Shown here one piece after another: positions 22,693 to 31,272 of a stretch of 64,000 nt of DNA. Numbering within the stretch: the first letter of the stretch is position 1; every line of letters starts with the position of its first letter. The notes under the pieces were generated by a model. It was given only the letters and a program-made list of their open reading frames with translations, did no database searches and had not been told where the DNA came from. Source of the stretch: Phytobacter diazotrophicus. GTDB lineage: Bacteria > Pseudomonadota > Gammaproteobacteria > Enterobacterales > Enterobacteriaceae. The stretch is from contig SMDE01000001.1 in assembly GCA_004346725.1 (NCBI GenBank), forward strand, positions 434,001 to 498,000. The letters are read 5' to 3'. The position numbers and the translations under genes were made by a program.

Positions 22693-23364
22693 ATGCAGTA
22701 CCCGATTAATGAGATGTTCCAGACCTTGCAAGGCGAGGGCTATTTTACCGGCGTTCCCGCCATTTTTATTCGTTTACAGGGATGCCCGATTGGTTGCGCC
22801 TGGTGCGACACCAAACACACCTGGGATAAGCTTGAAGATCGGGAAGTCTCCCTCTACAGCATTCTGGCCAAGACCAAAGAGAGCGATAAATGGGGCGCGG
22901 CGAGCAGTGAAGATCTGCTGGCAATTATTGAGCGTCAGGGCTGGACTGCGCGCCATGTGGTGATTACGGGTGGCGAACCTTGTATCCACGATCTGATTCC
23001 GTTGACTCATCTTCTGGAAAAACAGGGGTTCAGTTGCCAGATTGAGACCAGCGGTACCCATGAAGTGCGCACGTCTCATGCGACCTGGGTCACCGTGTCA
23101 CCGAAGGTGAATATGCGCGGAGGTTATGACATCCTCCAGCAGGCGCTGGAACGCGCCGATGAGATCAAACACCCGGTTGGACGTACCCGAGACATTGAGG
23201 CGCTTGATGAGCTTCTGACGCAACTGACCGATGACAAACATCGGGTCATTGCACTGCAGCCTATCAGCCAAAAAGACGACGCCACCCGCTTGTGCATTGA
23301 AACCTGTATCGCCCGCAACTGGCGGCTGTCAATGCAAACGCATAAGTATCTGAATATTGCCTGA
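22693..23364 (+). CDS. queE: 7-carboxy-7-deazaguanine synthase QueE (radical SAM)
   Basis: Rearranges 6-carboxytetrahydropterin to 7-carboxy-7-deazaguanine in queuosine synthesis. The 223-residue length matches E. coli. The cluster cysteines are Cys31, Cys35 and Cys38 (CPIGCAWC), with the substrate/SAM-binding blocks FQTLQGEGYFTG, VVITGGEPC and QIETSGTHE. The ATG at 22693 gives the family N-terminus MQYPINEMFQ; a TTG six bases upstream is in frame but unlikely. A terminator and then a CRISPR leader follow. queD, the preceding pathway step, lies on the other side of the array in the opposite orientation. Confidence 0.97.
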   Translation: MQYPINEMFQTLQGEGYFTGVPAIFIRLQGCPIGCAWCDTKHTWDKLEDREVSLYSILAKTKESDKWGAASSEDLLAIIERQGWTARHVVITGGEPCIHDLIPLTHLLEKQGFSCQIETSGTHEVRTSHATWVTVSPKVNMRGGYDILQQALERADEIKHPVGRTRDIEALDELLTQLTDDKHRVIALQPISQKDDATRLCIETCIARNWRLSMQTHKYLNIA

Positions 23365-23412
23365 TTCGGTTTCTGCCGGTGTTATTGCACCGACAAGACA
23401 GGTATTACCTGA

Positions 23413-23440
23413 GCGCCCGGCCTTATGGCCGGGCGTTTTC
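23413..23440 (+). terminator. queE terminator
   Basis: Nine-base stem CGCCCGGCC/GGCCGGGCG with a TTAT loop, followed by TTTT. Confidence 0.88.
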
Positions 23441-23627
23441 GTTTACCTGCCCGGCGGGCAGGGTATAGGTTTGTGAAACAACGCTGTTCGGTGAAATCAG
23501 CTTTTGCCTGCGGTGTGTTTTTATTTTGATTAATAATCAATGGGTTAATTATTCAGCTTACGTCGATAAAATCGGTAGAATTTGAGCTGTGATAAATGAT
23601 TCTATAATTCAATGGGTTATATTTAGA
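23441..23627 (+). promoter_or_regulatory. Leader of CRISPR array 1
   Basis: About 190 bp of AT-rich DNA leading directly into the first repeat. Its last 21 bases, ATTCAATGGGTTATATTTAGA, closely match the end of the leader of the second array (ATTTAATGAGTTACGTTTAGA). It contains AATCAATGGGTTAATTA at 23535, repeated with one change in the queD-cysJ gap. Array promoter and IHF site are expected here from type I-E biology but not individually identified. Confidence 0.7.
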
Positions 23628-24144
23628 GTGTTCCCCGCGCGAGCGGGGATAAACCGGTTTACCGCGGCATTAGTTGCCGCATTCTGAGGTGTTCCCCGCG
23701 CGAGCGGGGATAAACCGTCAGAATGAATCTTGGTCTTTGGCTGCGCAAAGTGTTCCCCGCGCGAGCGGGGATAAACCGCGACACAACAACGAATTCGTGA
23801 TGGCGCTCAGGTGTTCCCCGCGCGAGCGGGGATAAACCGCCAGATACACGATATTTCGAGGTTAACGTGCAGTGTTCCCCGCGCGAGCGGGGATAAACCG
23901 ATGCTGATACCGCCCGAAGACTTCACACAGCTGTGTTCCCCGCGCGAGCGGGGATAAACCGGATTCGAAGCCACGACGCGGGGTCATGATGGCGTGTTCC
24001 CCGCGCGAGCGGGGATAAACCGGATGCGCAGTTCCTCCTGAGTCAGGTCGGCAAGTGTTCCCCGCGCGAGCGGGGATAAACCGCAGCTTAACTACGTGCG
24101 GGATGAACTGACATCGTGTTCCCCGCGTGAGCGGGGATAAACCG
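23628..24144 (+). CRISPR. Type I-E CRISPR array 1: 9 repeats, 8 spacers
   Basis: Nine 29-bp repeats at an exact 61-bp period (starts 23628, 23689, 23750, 23811, 23872, 23933, 23994, 24055, 24116) separate eight 32-bp spacers. The repeat begins GTGTTCCCC, has the hairpin arms CCCCGC/GCGGGG, and ends GATAAACCG, the type I-E form. Repeats 1-8 are identical. The last has one C-to-T change (GCGTGAGC), as is usual at the old end, so the leader is on the queE side. No cas genes lie beside it or anywhere else in the window. All eight spacers differ. Several read as open coding fragments, for example spacer 8 as QLNYVRDELT, which would fit phage or plasmid origin but is weak evidence. Confidence 0.98.
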
Positions 24145-24149
24145 TGCCA

Positions 24150-24180
24150 TAAAATCAGCGCACTCAGGTGCGCTGACGAC
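24150..24180 (-). terminator. queD terminator
   Basis: TCAGCGCAC pairs with GTGCGCTGA around CTGA/TCAG; on the minus strand it is followed by TTTTA. It sits between the array end and the queD stop and may also end array transcription. Confidence 0.65.
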
Positions 24181-24192
24181 ACAGAAGCGAAA

Positions 24193-24555
24193 TTACTCGC
24201 CGCGGTAGATACACCCTGCGGTGCAGGTCTCTTTGATCATCACGGCGCTCAGCAGCGGAACGACGGGTTTCAACTGATCCCAAATCCATTTTGCCAGTAC
24301 TTCGCTGGTCGGGTTCTCAAGGCCCGGTATATCGTTAAGATAGTAGTGATCCAGACGATCATAGGTCGGTTTGAACGCCGCCTTAAGCTCAGCAAAATCC
24401 ATGATCCAGCCCGTATGCGGATCCACCTCGCCGGTGATCTCCAGACGCACCATAAATGAGTGACCATGAAGACGACCGCATTTATGCCCGGCTGGAACAT
24501 GTGGCAAACGGTGAGCGGCTTCAAACATGAAATCTTTAAATAACGTGGTGGACAT
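24193..24555 (-). CDS. queD: 6-carboxy-5,6,7,8-tetrahydropterin synthase QueD
   Basis: Makes 6-carboxytetrahydropterin from dihydroneopterin triphosphate, the step before QueE. The product has 120 residues (E. coli 121). Zinc ligands His15, His30 and His32 are visible (FEAAHRLP and RLHGHSF), the catalytic cysteine is Cys26 (GHKCGRLHG), and [14 protein letters not shown]-type residues end the protein. It is convergent with the CRISPR array and divergent from cysJ, sharing a 320-bp gap with that operon. Confidence 0.97.
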   Translation of the reverse strand: MSTTLFKDFMFEAAHRLPHVPAGHKCGRLHGHSFMVRLEITGEVDPHTGWIMDFAELKAAFKPTYDRLDHYYLNDIPGLENPTSEVLAKWIWDQLKPVVPLLSAVMIKETCTAGCIYRGE

Positions 24556-24875
24556 TCTGAACTCTCTGACTGGCTAGAAAAACCGCGGCATGGTAGCTGA
24601 AATGACCTTTTTTATCATTAACTAAAATCGGCAAAAGCGATTAACCGTTACGCCTTGCCTGATGACCTCTATTTTTCCATTATAAATCAATGGATTAATT
24701 AATCTGTTTTACTGTTATAAACTATGAATAAAACAGGTTAGTTCTTTTGGTTATTTATTATTTCCAACCTTTCTTTAATTGTTATTATCCCCGCCGTTAA
24801 CCTTACTTTCTCTTCTGCTTTTATGGCGCTGACAGGGCGTATAAGCAGCTTTTGCTTACTGGAACATAACGACGC
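24556..24875. other. Divergent queD / cysJIH regulatory region
   Basis: A 320-bp AT-rich gap that should hold the CysB-dependent promoter of cysJIH and the queD promoter. CysB sites are poorly conserved, so none is marked. AATCAATGGATTAATTA at 24686 is a near-copy of a leader segment of CRISPR array 1. Confidence 0.5.
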
Positions 24876-26684
24876 ATGACGACTCAGGTCCCACCTTCCG
24901 CTTTGCTTCCGCTGAACCCGGAGCAACTGGCACGCCTTCAGGCGGTCACAACCGATTTAACTCCCACCCAGCTTGCCTGGGTTTCCGGCTATTTTTGGGG
25001 CGTGCTGAATCAGCAACCCGGAGCGGCAGTTGCAACGGCAACACCTGCGGTGGCCGAGACCCCGACCATTACGCTACTTTCCGCCTCGCAAACCGGTAAT
25101 GCCCGTCGCGTTGCGGAAGCACTGCGTGACGATCTGCTGGCGGCGAAACTCAACGTCAAACTGGTGAGCGCGGGCGACTATAAATTCAAACAAATCGCTA
25201 ACGAAAAACTGCTGGTTGTTGTTGCTTCCACACAAGGGGAAGGTGAGCCACCGGAAGAGGCCGTTGCGTTACATAAGTTCCTGTTCTCGAAAAAAGCGCC
25301 GAAGCTTGATGGCACTGCTTTCGCCGTGCTGGGGCTTGGCGACACGTCTTATGAATTTTTCTGCCAGGCAGGCAAAGATTTTGACAGCAAACTGGCTGAA
25401 CTGGGTGCCGAGCGCCTGCTGGATCGCGTCGACGCAGACGTTGAGTTCCAGGCCGCCGCCGCTGAATGGCGCGCGCGCGTAGTTGAAGTACTAAAAGCAC
25501 GAGTCCCGAAAGAGACGCCGGCCCAGGCCGCTGTGACGGCAACGGGTGCGGTGAATGAGGTTTTCTCCAGCCCTTATACGAAAGAAGAACCGCTGACCGC
25601 GACGCTCTCAGTGAATCAAAAAATCACGGGCCGTGACTCAGAAAAAGACGTGCGTCATATCGAAATCGATCTGGGCGATTCCGGCCTGCGCTATCAGCCG
25701 GGCGACGCGCTGGGCGTCTGGTATCAGAACGATCCGGCACTGGTGAAAGAGCTGGTTGAGCTGCTGTGGCTTAAAGGCGATGAACCGGTCAGCGTCGACG
25801 GCAAAACCCTGCCGCTGTCCGAAGCGCTGCAGTGGCATTTCGAGTTGACGGTCAACACCGGCAATATCGTGGAAAACTATGCCACTCTGACCCGCAGCGA
25901 ATCATTGTTGCCGCTGGTGGGCGATAAGGCCAAATTACAGCACTATGCGGCGACCACGCCGATTGTGGATATGGTGCGTTTCTCCCCGGCACAACTGGAT
26001 GCCACTGCGCTGATTGGCCTGCTGCGTCCGCTGACACCGCGTCTTTACTCCATCGCCTCTTCGCAGGCGGAAGTGGAAACCGAAGTGCACGTCACTGTCG
26101 GTGTGGTGCGCTATGACATTGAAGGCCGCGCGCGTTCGGGTGGGGCGTCGAGCTTCCTCGCCGATCGCGTGGAAGAAGAGGGCGAAGTGCGTGTGTTCAT
26201 CGAACATAACGATAATTTCCGTCTGCCTGCCAACCCGGAAACGCCGGTCATCATGATTGGGCCGGGTACCGGTATCGCACCGTTCCGCGCCTTTATGCAG
26301 CAGCGAGCGGCAGACGGGGCAGAAGGCAAAAACTGGTTGTTCTTCGGCAACCCGCACTTTACGGAAGATTTCCTCTACCAGGTTGAGTGGCAGCGTTACG
26401 TCAAAGAAGGCGTGCTGAACCGTATCGATCTGGCCTGGTCGCGTGACCAAAAAGAAAAAGTATACGTACAAGACAAACTGCGTCAGCAAGGCGCGGAACT
26501 GTGGCGCTGGATTAATGACGGTGCGCACATTTATGTCTGCGGCGACGCGAATCGCATGGCGAAGGACGTTGAGCAGGCTTTACTGGACGTGATTGCCGAA
26601 TTTGGCGCGATGGACGCCGAAGCGGCGGACGAATATTTAAGTGAGCTGCGCGTAGAGCGCCGTTACCAGCGAGATGTCTACTAA
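24876..26684 (+). CDS. cysJ: Sulfite reductase (NADPH) flavoprotein alpha subunit
   Basis: Carries electrons from NADPH through FAD and FMN to CysI for reduction of sulfite to sulfide. The 602-residue product (E. coli 599) has an N-terminal flavodoxin domain with [15 protein letters not shown] near residue 68 and [12 protein letters not shown] near residue 115, then a ferredoxin-NADP reductase-like part with [10 protein letters not shown] (FAD), [24 protein letters not shown] (NADPH) and the C-terminal aromatic Tyr. It is the first gene of cysJIH; its stop overlaps the cysI start by one base (TAATG), so the subunits are translationally coupled. Confidence 0.98.
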   Translation: MTTQVPPSALLPLNPEQLARLQAVTTDLTPTQLAWVSGYFWGVLNQQPGAAVATATPAVAETPTITLLSASQTGNARRVAEALRDDLLAAKLNVKLVSAGDYKFKQIANEKLLVVVASTQGEGEPPEEAVALHKFLFSKKAPKLDGTAFAVLGLGDTSYEFFCQAGKDFDSKLAELGAERLLDRVDADVEFQAAAAEWRARVVEVLKARVPKETPAQAAVTATGAVNEVFSSPYTKEEPLTATLSVNQKITGRDSEKDVRHIEIDLGDSGLRYQPGDALGVWYQNDPALVKELVELLWLKGDEPVSVDGKTLPLSEALQWHFELTVNTGNIVENYATLTRSESLLPLVGDKAKLQHYAATTPIVDMVRFSPAQLDATALIGLLRPLTPRLYSIASSQAEVETEVHVTVGVVRYDIEGRARSGGASSFLADRVEEEGEVRVFIEHNDNFRLPANPETPVIMIGPGTGIAPFRAFMQQRAADGAEGKNWLFFGNPHFTEDFLYQVEWQRYVKEGVLNRIDLAWSRDQKEKVYVQDKLRQQGAELWRWINDGAHIYVCGDANRMAKDVEQALLDVIAEFGAMDAEAADEYLSELRVERRYQRDVY

Positions 26685-28396
26685 TGAGTGAAAAACATCC
26701 AGGCCCACTGGTGGTCGAAGGTAAACTGACAGACGCCGAGCGCATGAAGCTGGAAAGCAACTATCTGCGCGGGACCATTGCGGAAGATCTTAACGACGGG
26801 CTGACCGGCGGCTTTAAAGGCGACAACTTTCTGCTGATCCGTTTCCACGGCATGTACCAGCAGGATGATCGCGATATTCGCGCTGAGCGTGCTGCACAGA
26901 AGCTGGAGCCGCGTCATGCGATGCTGCTGCGCTGCCGCCTGCCGGGAGGCGTGATCACCACCAAACAGTGGCAGGCGATTGATAAGTTCGCCGCTGAGAA
27001 CACCATTTACGGCAGTATCCGCCTGACCAACCGTCAGACGTTCCAGTTCCACGGCATTCTGAAAAAGAACGTGAAACCGGTACACCAGATGCTGCACTCC
27101 GTTGGTCTGGACGCCCTGGCGACCGCTAACGACATGAACCGTAACGTGTTGTGTACCTCCAACCCGTACGAGTCAGAATTGCACGCCGAAGCCTATGAAT
27201 GGGCGAAGAAGATCTCTGAACATCTGCTGCCGCGTACCCGCGCTTACGCAGAGATCTGGCTCGATCAGGAAAAAGTAGCGACCACCGATGAAGAGCCGAT
27301 CCTCGGTCAGACCTATCTGCCGCGTAAGTTTAAAACTACGGTCGTGATCCCGCCGCAGAACGATATCGATCTGCACGCCAACGACATGAACTTTGTCGCG
27401 GTCGCGGAAAACGGCAAACTGGTGGGCTTTAACCTGCTGGTGGGCGGCGGTCTGTCCATCGAGCATGGTAATAAGAAAACCTATGCCCGCACGGCGAGCG
27501 AGTTTGGGTATCTGCCGGTTGAGCATACGCTGGCGGTTGCCGAAGCCGTTGTCACCACTCAGCGTGACTGGGGTAACCGTACCGACCGTAAAAACGCGAA
27601 GACCAAATATACGCTGGAACGTGTGGGTGTTGAGACCTTCAAAGCGGAAGTTGAGCGTCGTGCAGGTATCAAATTCGAACCGATTCGTCCGTATGAATTT
27701 ACCGGGCGCGGCGATCGCATTGGCTGGGTGAAAGGGATCGATAATAAATGGCATCTGACGCTGTTTATCGAAAACGGTCGTATTCTCGATTATCCGGGGC
27801 GTCCGCTGAAAACGGGTCTGCTGGAGATCGCGAAGATCCATAAAGGCGAGTTCCGTATTACGGCAAACCAGAACCTGATCATTGCCGGTGTGCCGGATAG
27901 CCAGAAGGCGAAAATCGAAAAAATCGCGCGCCAGAGCGGCCTGATGGATGCCGTAACGCCGCAGCGTGAAAATTCGATGGCCTGTGTGTCATTCCCGACC
28001 TGTCCGCTGGCGATGGCCGAAGCAGAGCGCTTCCTGCCGTCGTTTATCGATAAAGTGGAAGAGGTGATGGCGAAGCATGGTTTGAGTGATGAGCATATCG
28101 TGACGCGCGTGACGGGTTGCCCGAACGGCTGTGGCCGCGCGATGCTGGCGGAAGTGGGCCTGGTGGGGAAAGCGCCTGGTCGCTATAACCTGCATCTGGG
28201 CGGTAACCGCATCGGTACGCGCATCCCGCGCATGTTCAAAGAGAACATTACCGAGCCGGAAATCATTGCCTCGCTCGATGAACTGGTAGGGCGCTGGGCG
28301 AAAGAACGCGAAGCGGGTGAAGGGTTCGGTGATTTCACCATCCGTGCGGGCATTATCCGCCCGGTGCTCGACCCGGCGCGCGATCTCTGGGATTAA
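26684..28396 (+). CDS. cysI: Sulfite reductase (NADPH) hemoprotein beta subunit
   Basis: Six-electron reduction of sulfite to sulfide at a coupled siroheme-[4Fe-4S] centre. It is 570 residues, as in E. coli. The cluster cysteines lie in [19 protein letters not shown] (near 434 and 440) and [11 protein letters not shown] (near 479 and 483), the last also ligating the siroheme iron. [12 protein letters not shown] near residue 113 is the conserved anion/siroheme contact block. The cofactor siroheme could be supplied by the siroheme synthase gene at 31.3 kb as well as by a cysG elsewhere. Confidence 0.98.
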   Translation: MSEKHPGPLVVEGKLTDAERMKLESNYLRGTIAEDLNDGLTGGFKGDNFLLIRFHGMYQQDDRDIRAERAAQKLEPRHAMLLRCRLPGGVITTKQWQAIDKFAAENTIYGSIRLTNRQTFQFHGILKKNVKPVHQMLHSVGLDALATANDMNRNVLCTSNPYESELHAEAYEWAKKISEHLLPRTRAYAEIWLDQEKVATTDEEPILGQTYLPRKFKTTVVIPPQNDIDLHANDMNFVAVAENGKLVGFNLLVGGGLSIEHGNKKTYARTASEFGYLPVEHTLAVAEAVVTTQRDWGNRTDRKNAKTKYTLERVGVETFKAEVERRAGIKFEPIRPYEFTGRGDRIGWVKGIDNKWHLTLFIENGRILDYPGRPLKTGLLEIAKIHKGEFRITANQNLIIAGVPDSQKAKIEKIARQSGLMDAVTPQRENSMACVSFPTCPLAMAEAERFLPSFIDKVEEVMAKHGLSDEHIVTRVTGCPNGCGRAMLAEVGLVGKAPGRYNLHLGGNRIGTRIPRMFKENITEPEIIASLDELVGRWAKEREAGEGFGDFTIRAGIIRPVLDPARDLWD

Positions 28397-28405
28397 GCTT
28401 CCTTG

Positions 28406-28436
28406 CCTTCCCCCTCTCCTTAGGGAGGGGTGAAGG
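28406..28436. repeat. CCCTCTCC-type hairpin in cysI-cysH gap
   Basis: CCTTC-CCCCTCTC pairs with GGGAGGGG-GAAGG with one bulge and a short loop. No T-run follows, so it may instead tune cysH mRNA. Related hairpins occur at 4788-4808 and 10576-10597. Confidence 0.45.
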
Positions 28437-28459
28437 AAGTAAACATACGAGAGGTAATT

Positions 28460-29194
28460 ATGTCCGTACTCGATCTATCTGCCCTGAATGCTCTGTCGAA
28501 AGACGACCGCACGCTGGCGCTGGCGGAGGCTAACGCCCAACTGGAAGCGCAAACCGCAGAGGAACGCGTGGCCTGGGCGCTGGAAAATCTGCCGGGTGAG
28601 TATGTGCTGTCGTCCAGTTTTGGTATCCAGGCGGCGGTGAGCCTGCATCTGGTGAATCAGGTGCGCCCGAACATTCCGGTTATCCTGACGGACACTGGTT
28701 ATCTGTTCCCGGAAACCTATCAGTTTATTGATGAGCTGACCGAGAAGCTCGGCCTGAATCTGCAGATTTACCGTGCGCCGCAAAGCCCAGCCTGGCAGGA
28801 AGCACGCTACGGCAAGCTGTGGGAGCAGGGCGTTGAGGGTATTGAAAAATACAACGACATCAACAAAGTTGAGCCGATGAACCGGGCGCTGAAAGAACTG
28901 AACGCCCGGACATGGTTTGCAGGCCTGCGTCGTGAGCAGTCCAGTAGCCGTGCCAACCTGCCTGTGCTGGATATTCAGCGCGGTGTTTTCAAAGTGCTGC
29001 CGATTATCGACTGGGATAACCGTACGGTGTATCAGTATCTGCAAAAACACGGACTGAAATATCACCCGCTGTGGGATGAAGGCTATCTGTCTGTGGGGGA
29101 TACGCACACCACCCGTAAATGGGAACCGGGCATGGCAGAAGAGGAAACCCGCTTCTTCGGCCTGAAACGCGAGTGCGGCCTGCACGAAGGCTGA
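28460..29194 (+). CDS. cysH: Phosphoadenosine phosphosulfate (PAPS) reductase
   Basis: Reduces PAPS to sulfite with thioredoxin or glutaredoxin. It is 244 residues, as in E. coli. The PP-loop-like [10 protein letters not shown] and [12 protein letters not shown] bind the nucleotide, and the catalytic Cys239 is in the C-terminal ECGLHEG. The extra cysteines of [4Fe-4S] APS reductases are absent, which agrees with PAPS specificity and with the presence of cysC. The ATG at 28460 follows ACGAGAGGTAATT. It is the last gene of cysJIH and ends in a strong terminator. In E. coli the cas operon follows; here there is only a CRISPR leader. Confidence 0.98.
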   Translation: MSVLDLSALNALSKDDRTLALAEANAQLEAQTAEERVAWALENLPGEYVLSSSFGIQAAVSLHLVNQVRPNIPVILTDTGYLFPETYQFIDELTEKLGLNLQIYRAPQSPAWQEARYGKLWEQGVEGIEKYNDINKVEPMNRALKELNARTWFAGLRREQSSSRANLPVLDIQRGVFKVLPIIDWDNRTVYQYLQKHGLKYHPLWDEGYLSVGDTHTTRKWEPGMAEEETRFFGLKRECGLHEG

Positions 29195-29225
29195 TTTTTG
29201 GCTTTTCAATAAATAGATAAGAAAA

Positions 29226-29254
29226 GCGCCCGGCTAACCACCGGGCGTTTTTTT
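29226..29254 (+). terminator. cysH terminator
   Basis: CGCCCGG/CCGGGCG stem with a seven-base loop, then seven T residues. Confidence 0.92.
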
Positions 29255-29407
29255 ATGTGTGATACGTTGGTGAAATGAGAGTTTGTACATGGTGCGGTTT
29301 TCTTTAATGACTAAAATCAAACAATTACTGATCTTTAAAAAGACGGAAATGTTGGTAGAATTTTGGGAGTGGTAATTGCTTTTTAAATTTAATGAGTTAC
29401 GTTTAGA
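29255..29407 (+). promoter_or_regulatory. Leader of CRISPR array 2
   Basis: About 150 bp of AT-rich DNA between the cysH terminator and the first repeat. Its end, ATTTAATGAGTTACGTTTAGA, is closely related to the end of the array 1 leader. It sits at the place where E. coli has cas2 and its leader, and nothing of cas coding sequence is recognisable in it. Confidence 0.65.
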
Positions 29408-29550
29408 GTGTTCCCCGCGCGAGCGGGGATAAACCGGCGGCCAGTTGGTTGTTTGCTTTCTCTATCGCGTGTTCCCCACGCCAGCGGGGATAAACCTCGC
29501 GTTGTCTGCGTTCCCTCGTTGCGTCCGGAGTGTTCCCCGCGTCAGCGGGG
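29408..29550 (+). CRISPR. Type I-E CRISPR array 2, degenerate: 3 repeats, 2 spacers
   Basis: Repeat 1 (29408-29436) is identical to the array 1 repeat. Repeat 2 (29469-29497) has ACGCCAGC in the loop region and ends in T. Repeat 3 (29530-29550) keeps the first 21 bases with GCGTCAGC and then breaks off into TTCCCCCGCC. The two spacers are 32 bp each. Orientation is leader at cysH and decaying end towards iap, as for the E. coli array beside iap. The array has no cas genes and looks like a relic, although repeat 1 is intact. Confidence 0.93.
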
Positions 29551-29669
29551 TTCCCCCGCCCCAAACCCCATCTCCATGTCCGATTCCGGACATATTCCCA
29601 CGCACGGATTCTGCTATCGTATTGGCGCCATTTGGGATGGCGTTAATTTAATCACTCAGGGATATGACA

Positions 29670-29945
29670 ATGAAAAAGATCGCGCTGGCGGCGCTGCTGA
29701 TGGGGATGTGCACTGCGTCTTATGCGGAAACCGAAACCTGCAAACAATACTTCGCTGAAATGGACAGCTTCATTAAAGAAGCGTCAAAACATGAAGAAGC
29801 GAAAGCGCAGGTGGACATGCTGAAAACCCAGCTCGCGGAAGGCAGAAAACAGCTTGAGACTTACAGCGTAGAGCAACAGGATGCAGGCTGTAAGCAGGGA
29901 CTGGCGGCAGTAAAACAACTTAATGCCTCACTGGGCATCAAATAA
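29670..29945 (+). CDS. Small exported protein of unknown function (DUF5339-like)
   Basis: A 91-residue protein with a clear Sec signal peptide: KK at the N-terminus, a hydrophobic core LAALLMGM, and a probable cut after ASYA. The mature part of about 72 residues is charged and helical, with two cysteines, one in ETCKQYF and one in DAGCKQG, that could form a periplasmic disulfide. It resembles small periplasmic DUF5339 proteins, but that assignment is from memory of the pattern and is uncertain. The ATG at 29670 (MKKIALAAL) is preferred over one six bases upstream. It lies between the CRISPR relic and iap and ends in a bidirectional terminator. Confidence 0.75.
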   Translation: MKKIALAALLMGMCTASYAETETCKQYFAEMDSFIKEASKHEEAKAQVDMLKTQLAEGRKQLETYSVEQQDAGCKQGLAAVKQLNASLGIK

Positions 29946-29949
29946 CAAA

Positions 29950-29973
29950 AAGGGAGCCGATGCTCCCTTTTTT
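29950..29973. terminator. Bidirectional terminator, small exported gene / iap
   Basis: AAGGGAGC and GCTCCCTT flank CGAT, with A residues before and six T residues after. Confidence 0.88.
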
Positions 29974-29993
29974 CGTTTTTACGAACGGCAGAT

Positions 29994-31037
29994 TTACTTT
30001 GTCCCCGCCTTTGCCAGTTCTTTGACCAACGGTAGCATAATACGCACTACATCGCGGCTGCGTCGGTCGATACGCCCCGGCAGGGCCTGATCGATATGCT
30101 GGACGTTATCGAGCTTGATGTTATGCCAGCTCACGCCATCCGGGAAGGATTTCGATTTCGCGCGCTGCTGATAGCCATCCTTTTTCCCCAAATTCCAGTT
30201 GGTGGCCTCAACGGATAGCACTGGAATACCGGCATTATCAAAGACTTCTGCATCATTGCAGCAGCTTGTTCCCTGAGGGTAGTCAGGATTAAGGCCCGGA
30301 TTGGAGGTCGCGCTAATCCCCAGAGAGCGTGCGATAGCCAGCGCCCTGTCACGGGTGAGCTTACGCACCGATGCGGGGGTTTTCTTACCGCTGTTGAAAT
30401 AGAGATTATCGCCGACAATAAGGTTATCGAGATTAATCACCAGCAGCGTTTGCTTCTTCTCGTGCTCACTCATGCGTTTGAGGAAGTTCTCGGCCCCGAG
30501 GTTGCCTTGCTCTTCACCGCTGGTTGCCACAAAGCGAATAGTGTATTCCGTTGGCACCGATTTCAGTTGTTCCGCCAGCTCCAGCATCGCCCCCACTCCT
30601 GAGGCGTTATCATCGAGCCCCTGTAGCGTCAGACCACCCAGATTATTGTCGGTATCCGCATCGCTGCGCGGCGCGTAGGTGTCCAGATGCGCCACAATAA
30701 TGATCTGCTGTGGGTGCTTGCCTTCATGCGCGGCAATAACGGTGCTGCCGGTGACGTTCTGCCAGTTGTGCTGATTACTACGAGAAGCCCAACTGTAGCG
30801 GCTGTTGAATTTGCGGATGTCACTCTGATAGCCCATCTGCGCAAACTGCTGGCGTATATAATCCGCTGCGAGCATTTCAGCCGGCGAGCCGGTCATGCGG
30901 CCGGGAAAATAGGTGGCGATATGGCGCGCCTGATTACTTGCAAATTCACCGGGATGAGGTGCTCGTGCCTGAGCAGAAAAAATAAAGCATACGCCGAGCG
31001 CCAGGGCAGCGGTACGGTGGCGCAATGCGGAGAGCAT
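29994..31037 (-). CDS. iap: Iap, alkaline phosphatase isozyme conversion aminopeptidase (M28)
   Basis: An exported zinc aminopeptidase that removes N-terminal arginine from alkaline phosphatase in E. coli. The 347-residue product begins with a signal peptide (ALALGVCFIFSAQARA). M28 metal ligands are visible in VAHLDTYAP near residue 115, LDDNASGVGAMLELA near 141, and TSGEEQGNLGAENF near 171. The gene is convergent with the small exported gene and divergent from the siroheme synthase-cysDNC operon. It marks the right flank of the E. coli CRISPR locus, which supports the placement of array 2. Confidence 0.95.
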   Translation of the reverse strand: MLSALRHRTAALALGVCFIFSAQARAPHPGEFASNQARHIATYFPGRMTGSPAEMLAADYIRQQFAQMGYQSDIRKFNSRYSWASRSNQHNWQNVTGSTVIAAHEGKHPQQIIIVAHLDTYAPRSDADTDNNLGGLTLQGLDDNASGVGAMLELAEQLKSVPTEYTIRFVATSGEEQGNLGAENFLKRMSEHEKKQTLLVINLDNLIVGDNLYFNSGKKTPASVRKLTRDRALAIARSLGISATSNPGLNPDYPQGTSCCNDAEVFDNAGIPVLSVEATNWNLGKKDGYQQRAKSKSFPDGVSWHNIKLDNVQHIDQALPGRIDRRSRDVVRIMLPLVKELAKAGTK

Positions 31038-31272
31038 AGAGAGTCCTTTTACGACAAAAATTTTATCGCGCTTAGTATGAAACTGTGACCCGGTTTACAC
31101 AATTTCATTTGTTCTTAACTCTGCAAAAATGTGGTGGTTAAGCACTTTTTGGCATTTGCTTTTTTATCTCGTTATTCCTTTGCGGAACTACTCATTCCAA
31201 TTCGTAATTTCATTCACTCTACTCTCCCCCCTATAGTCCCACTATTACTGGTTGCGAGTGAGTTGTTGCCCT
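31038..31272. other. Regulatory region upstream of the cysG-like gene and cysDNC
   Basis: A 235-bp divergent gap, AT-rich in its centre (TTTTTTATCTCGTTATTCC near 31160), where a CysB-activated promoter is expected. No individual site is conserved enough to mark. Confidence 0.4.

Noticed and set aside
23862-24182. A minus-strand frame reading repeated PARAGNT-like peptides
   Set aside because: It is a translation of the CRISPR repeats; the apparent protein repeat is the 61-bp period.
29408-29758. A plus-strand frame through array 2
   Set aside because: Same artefact of repeat translation; it has no start context.
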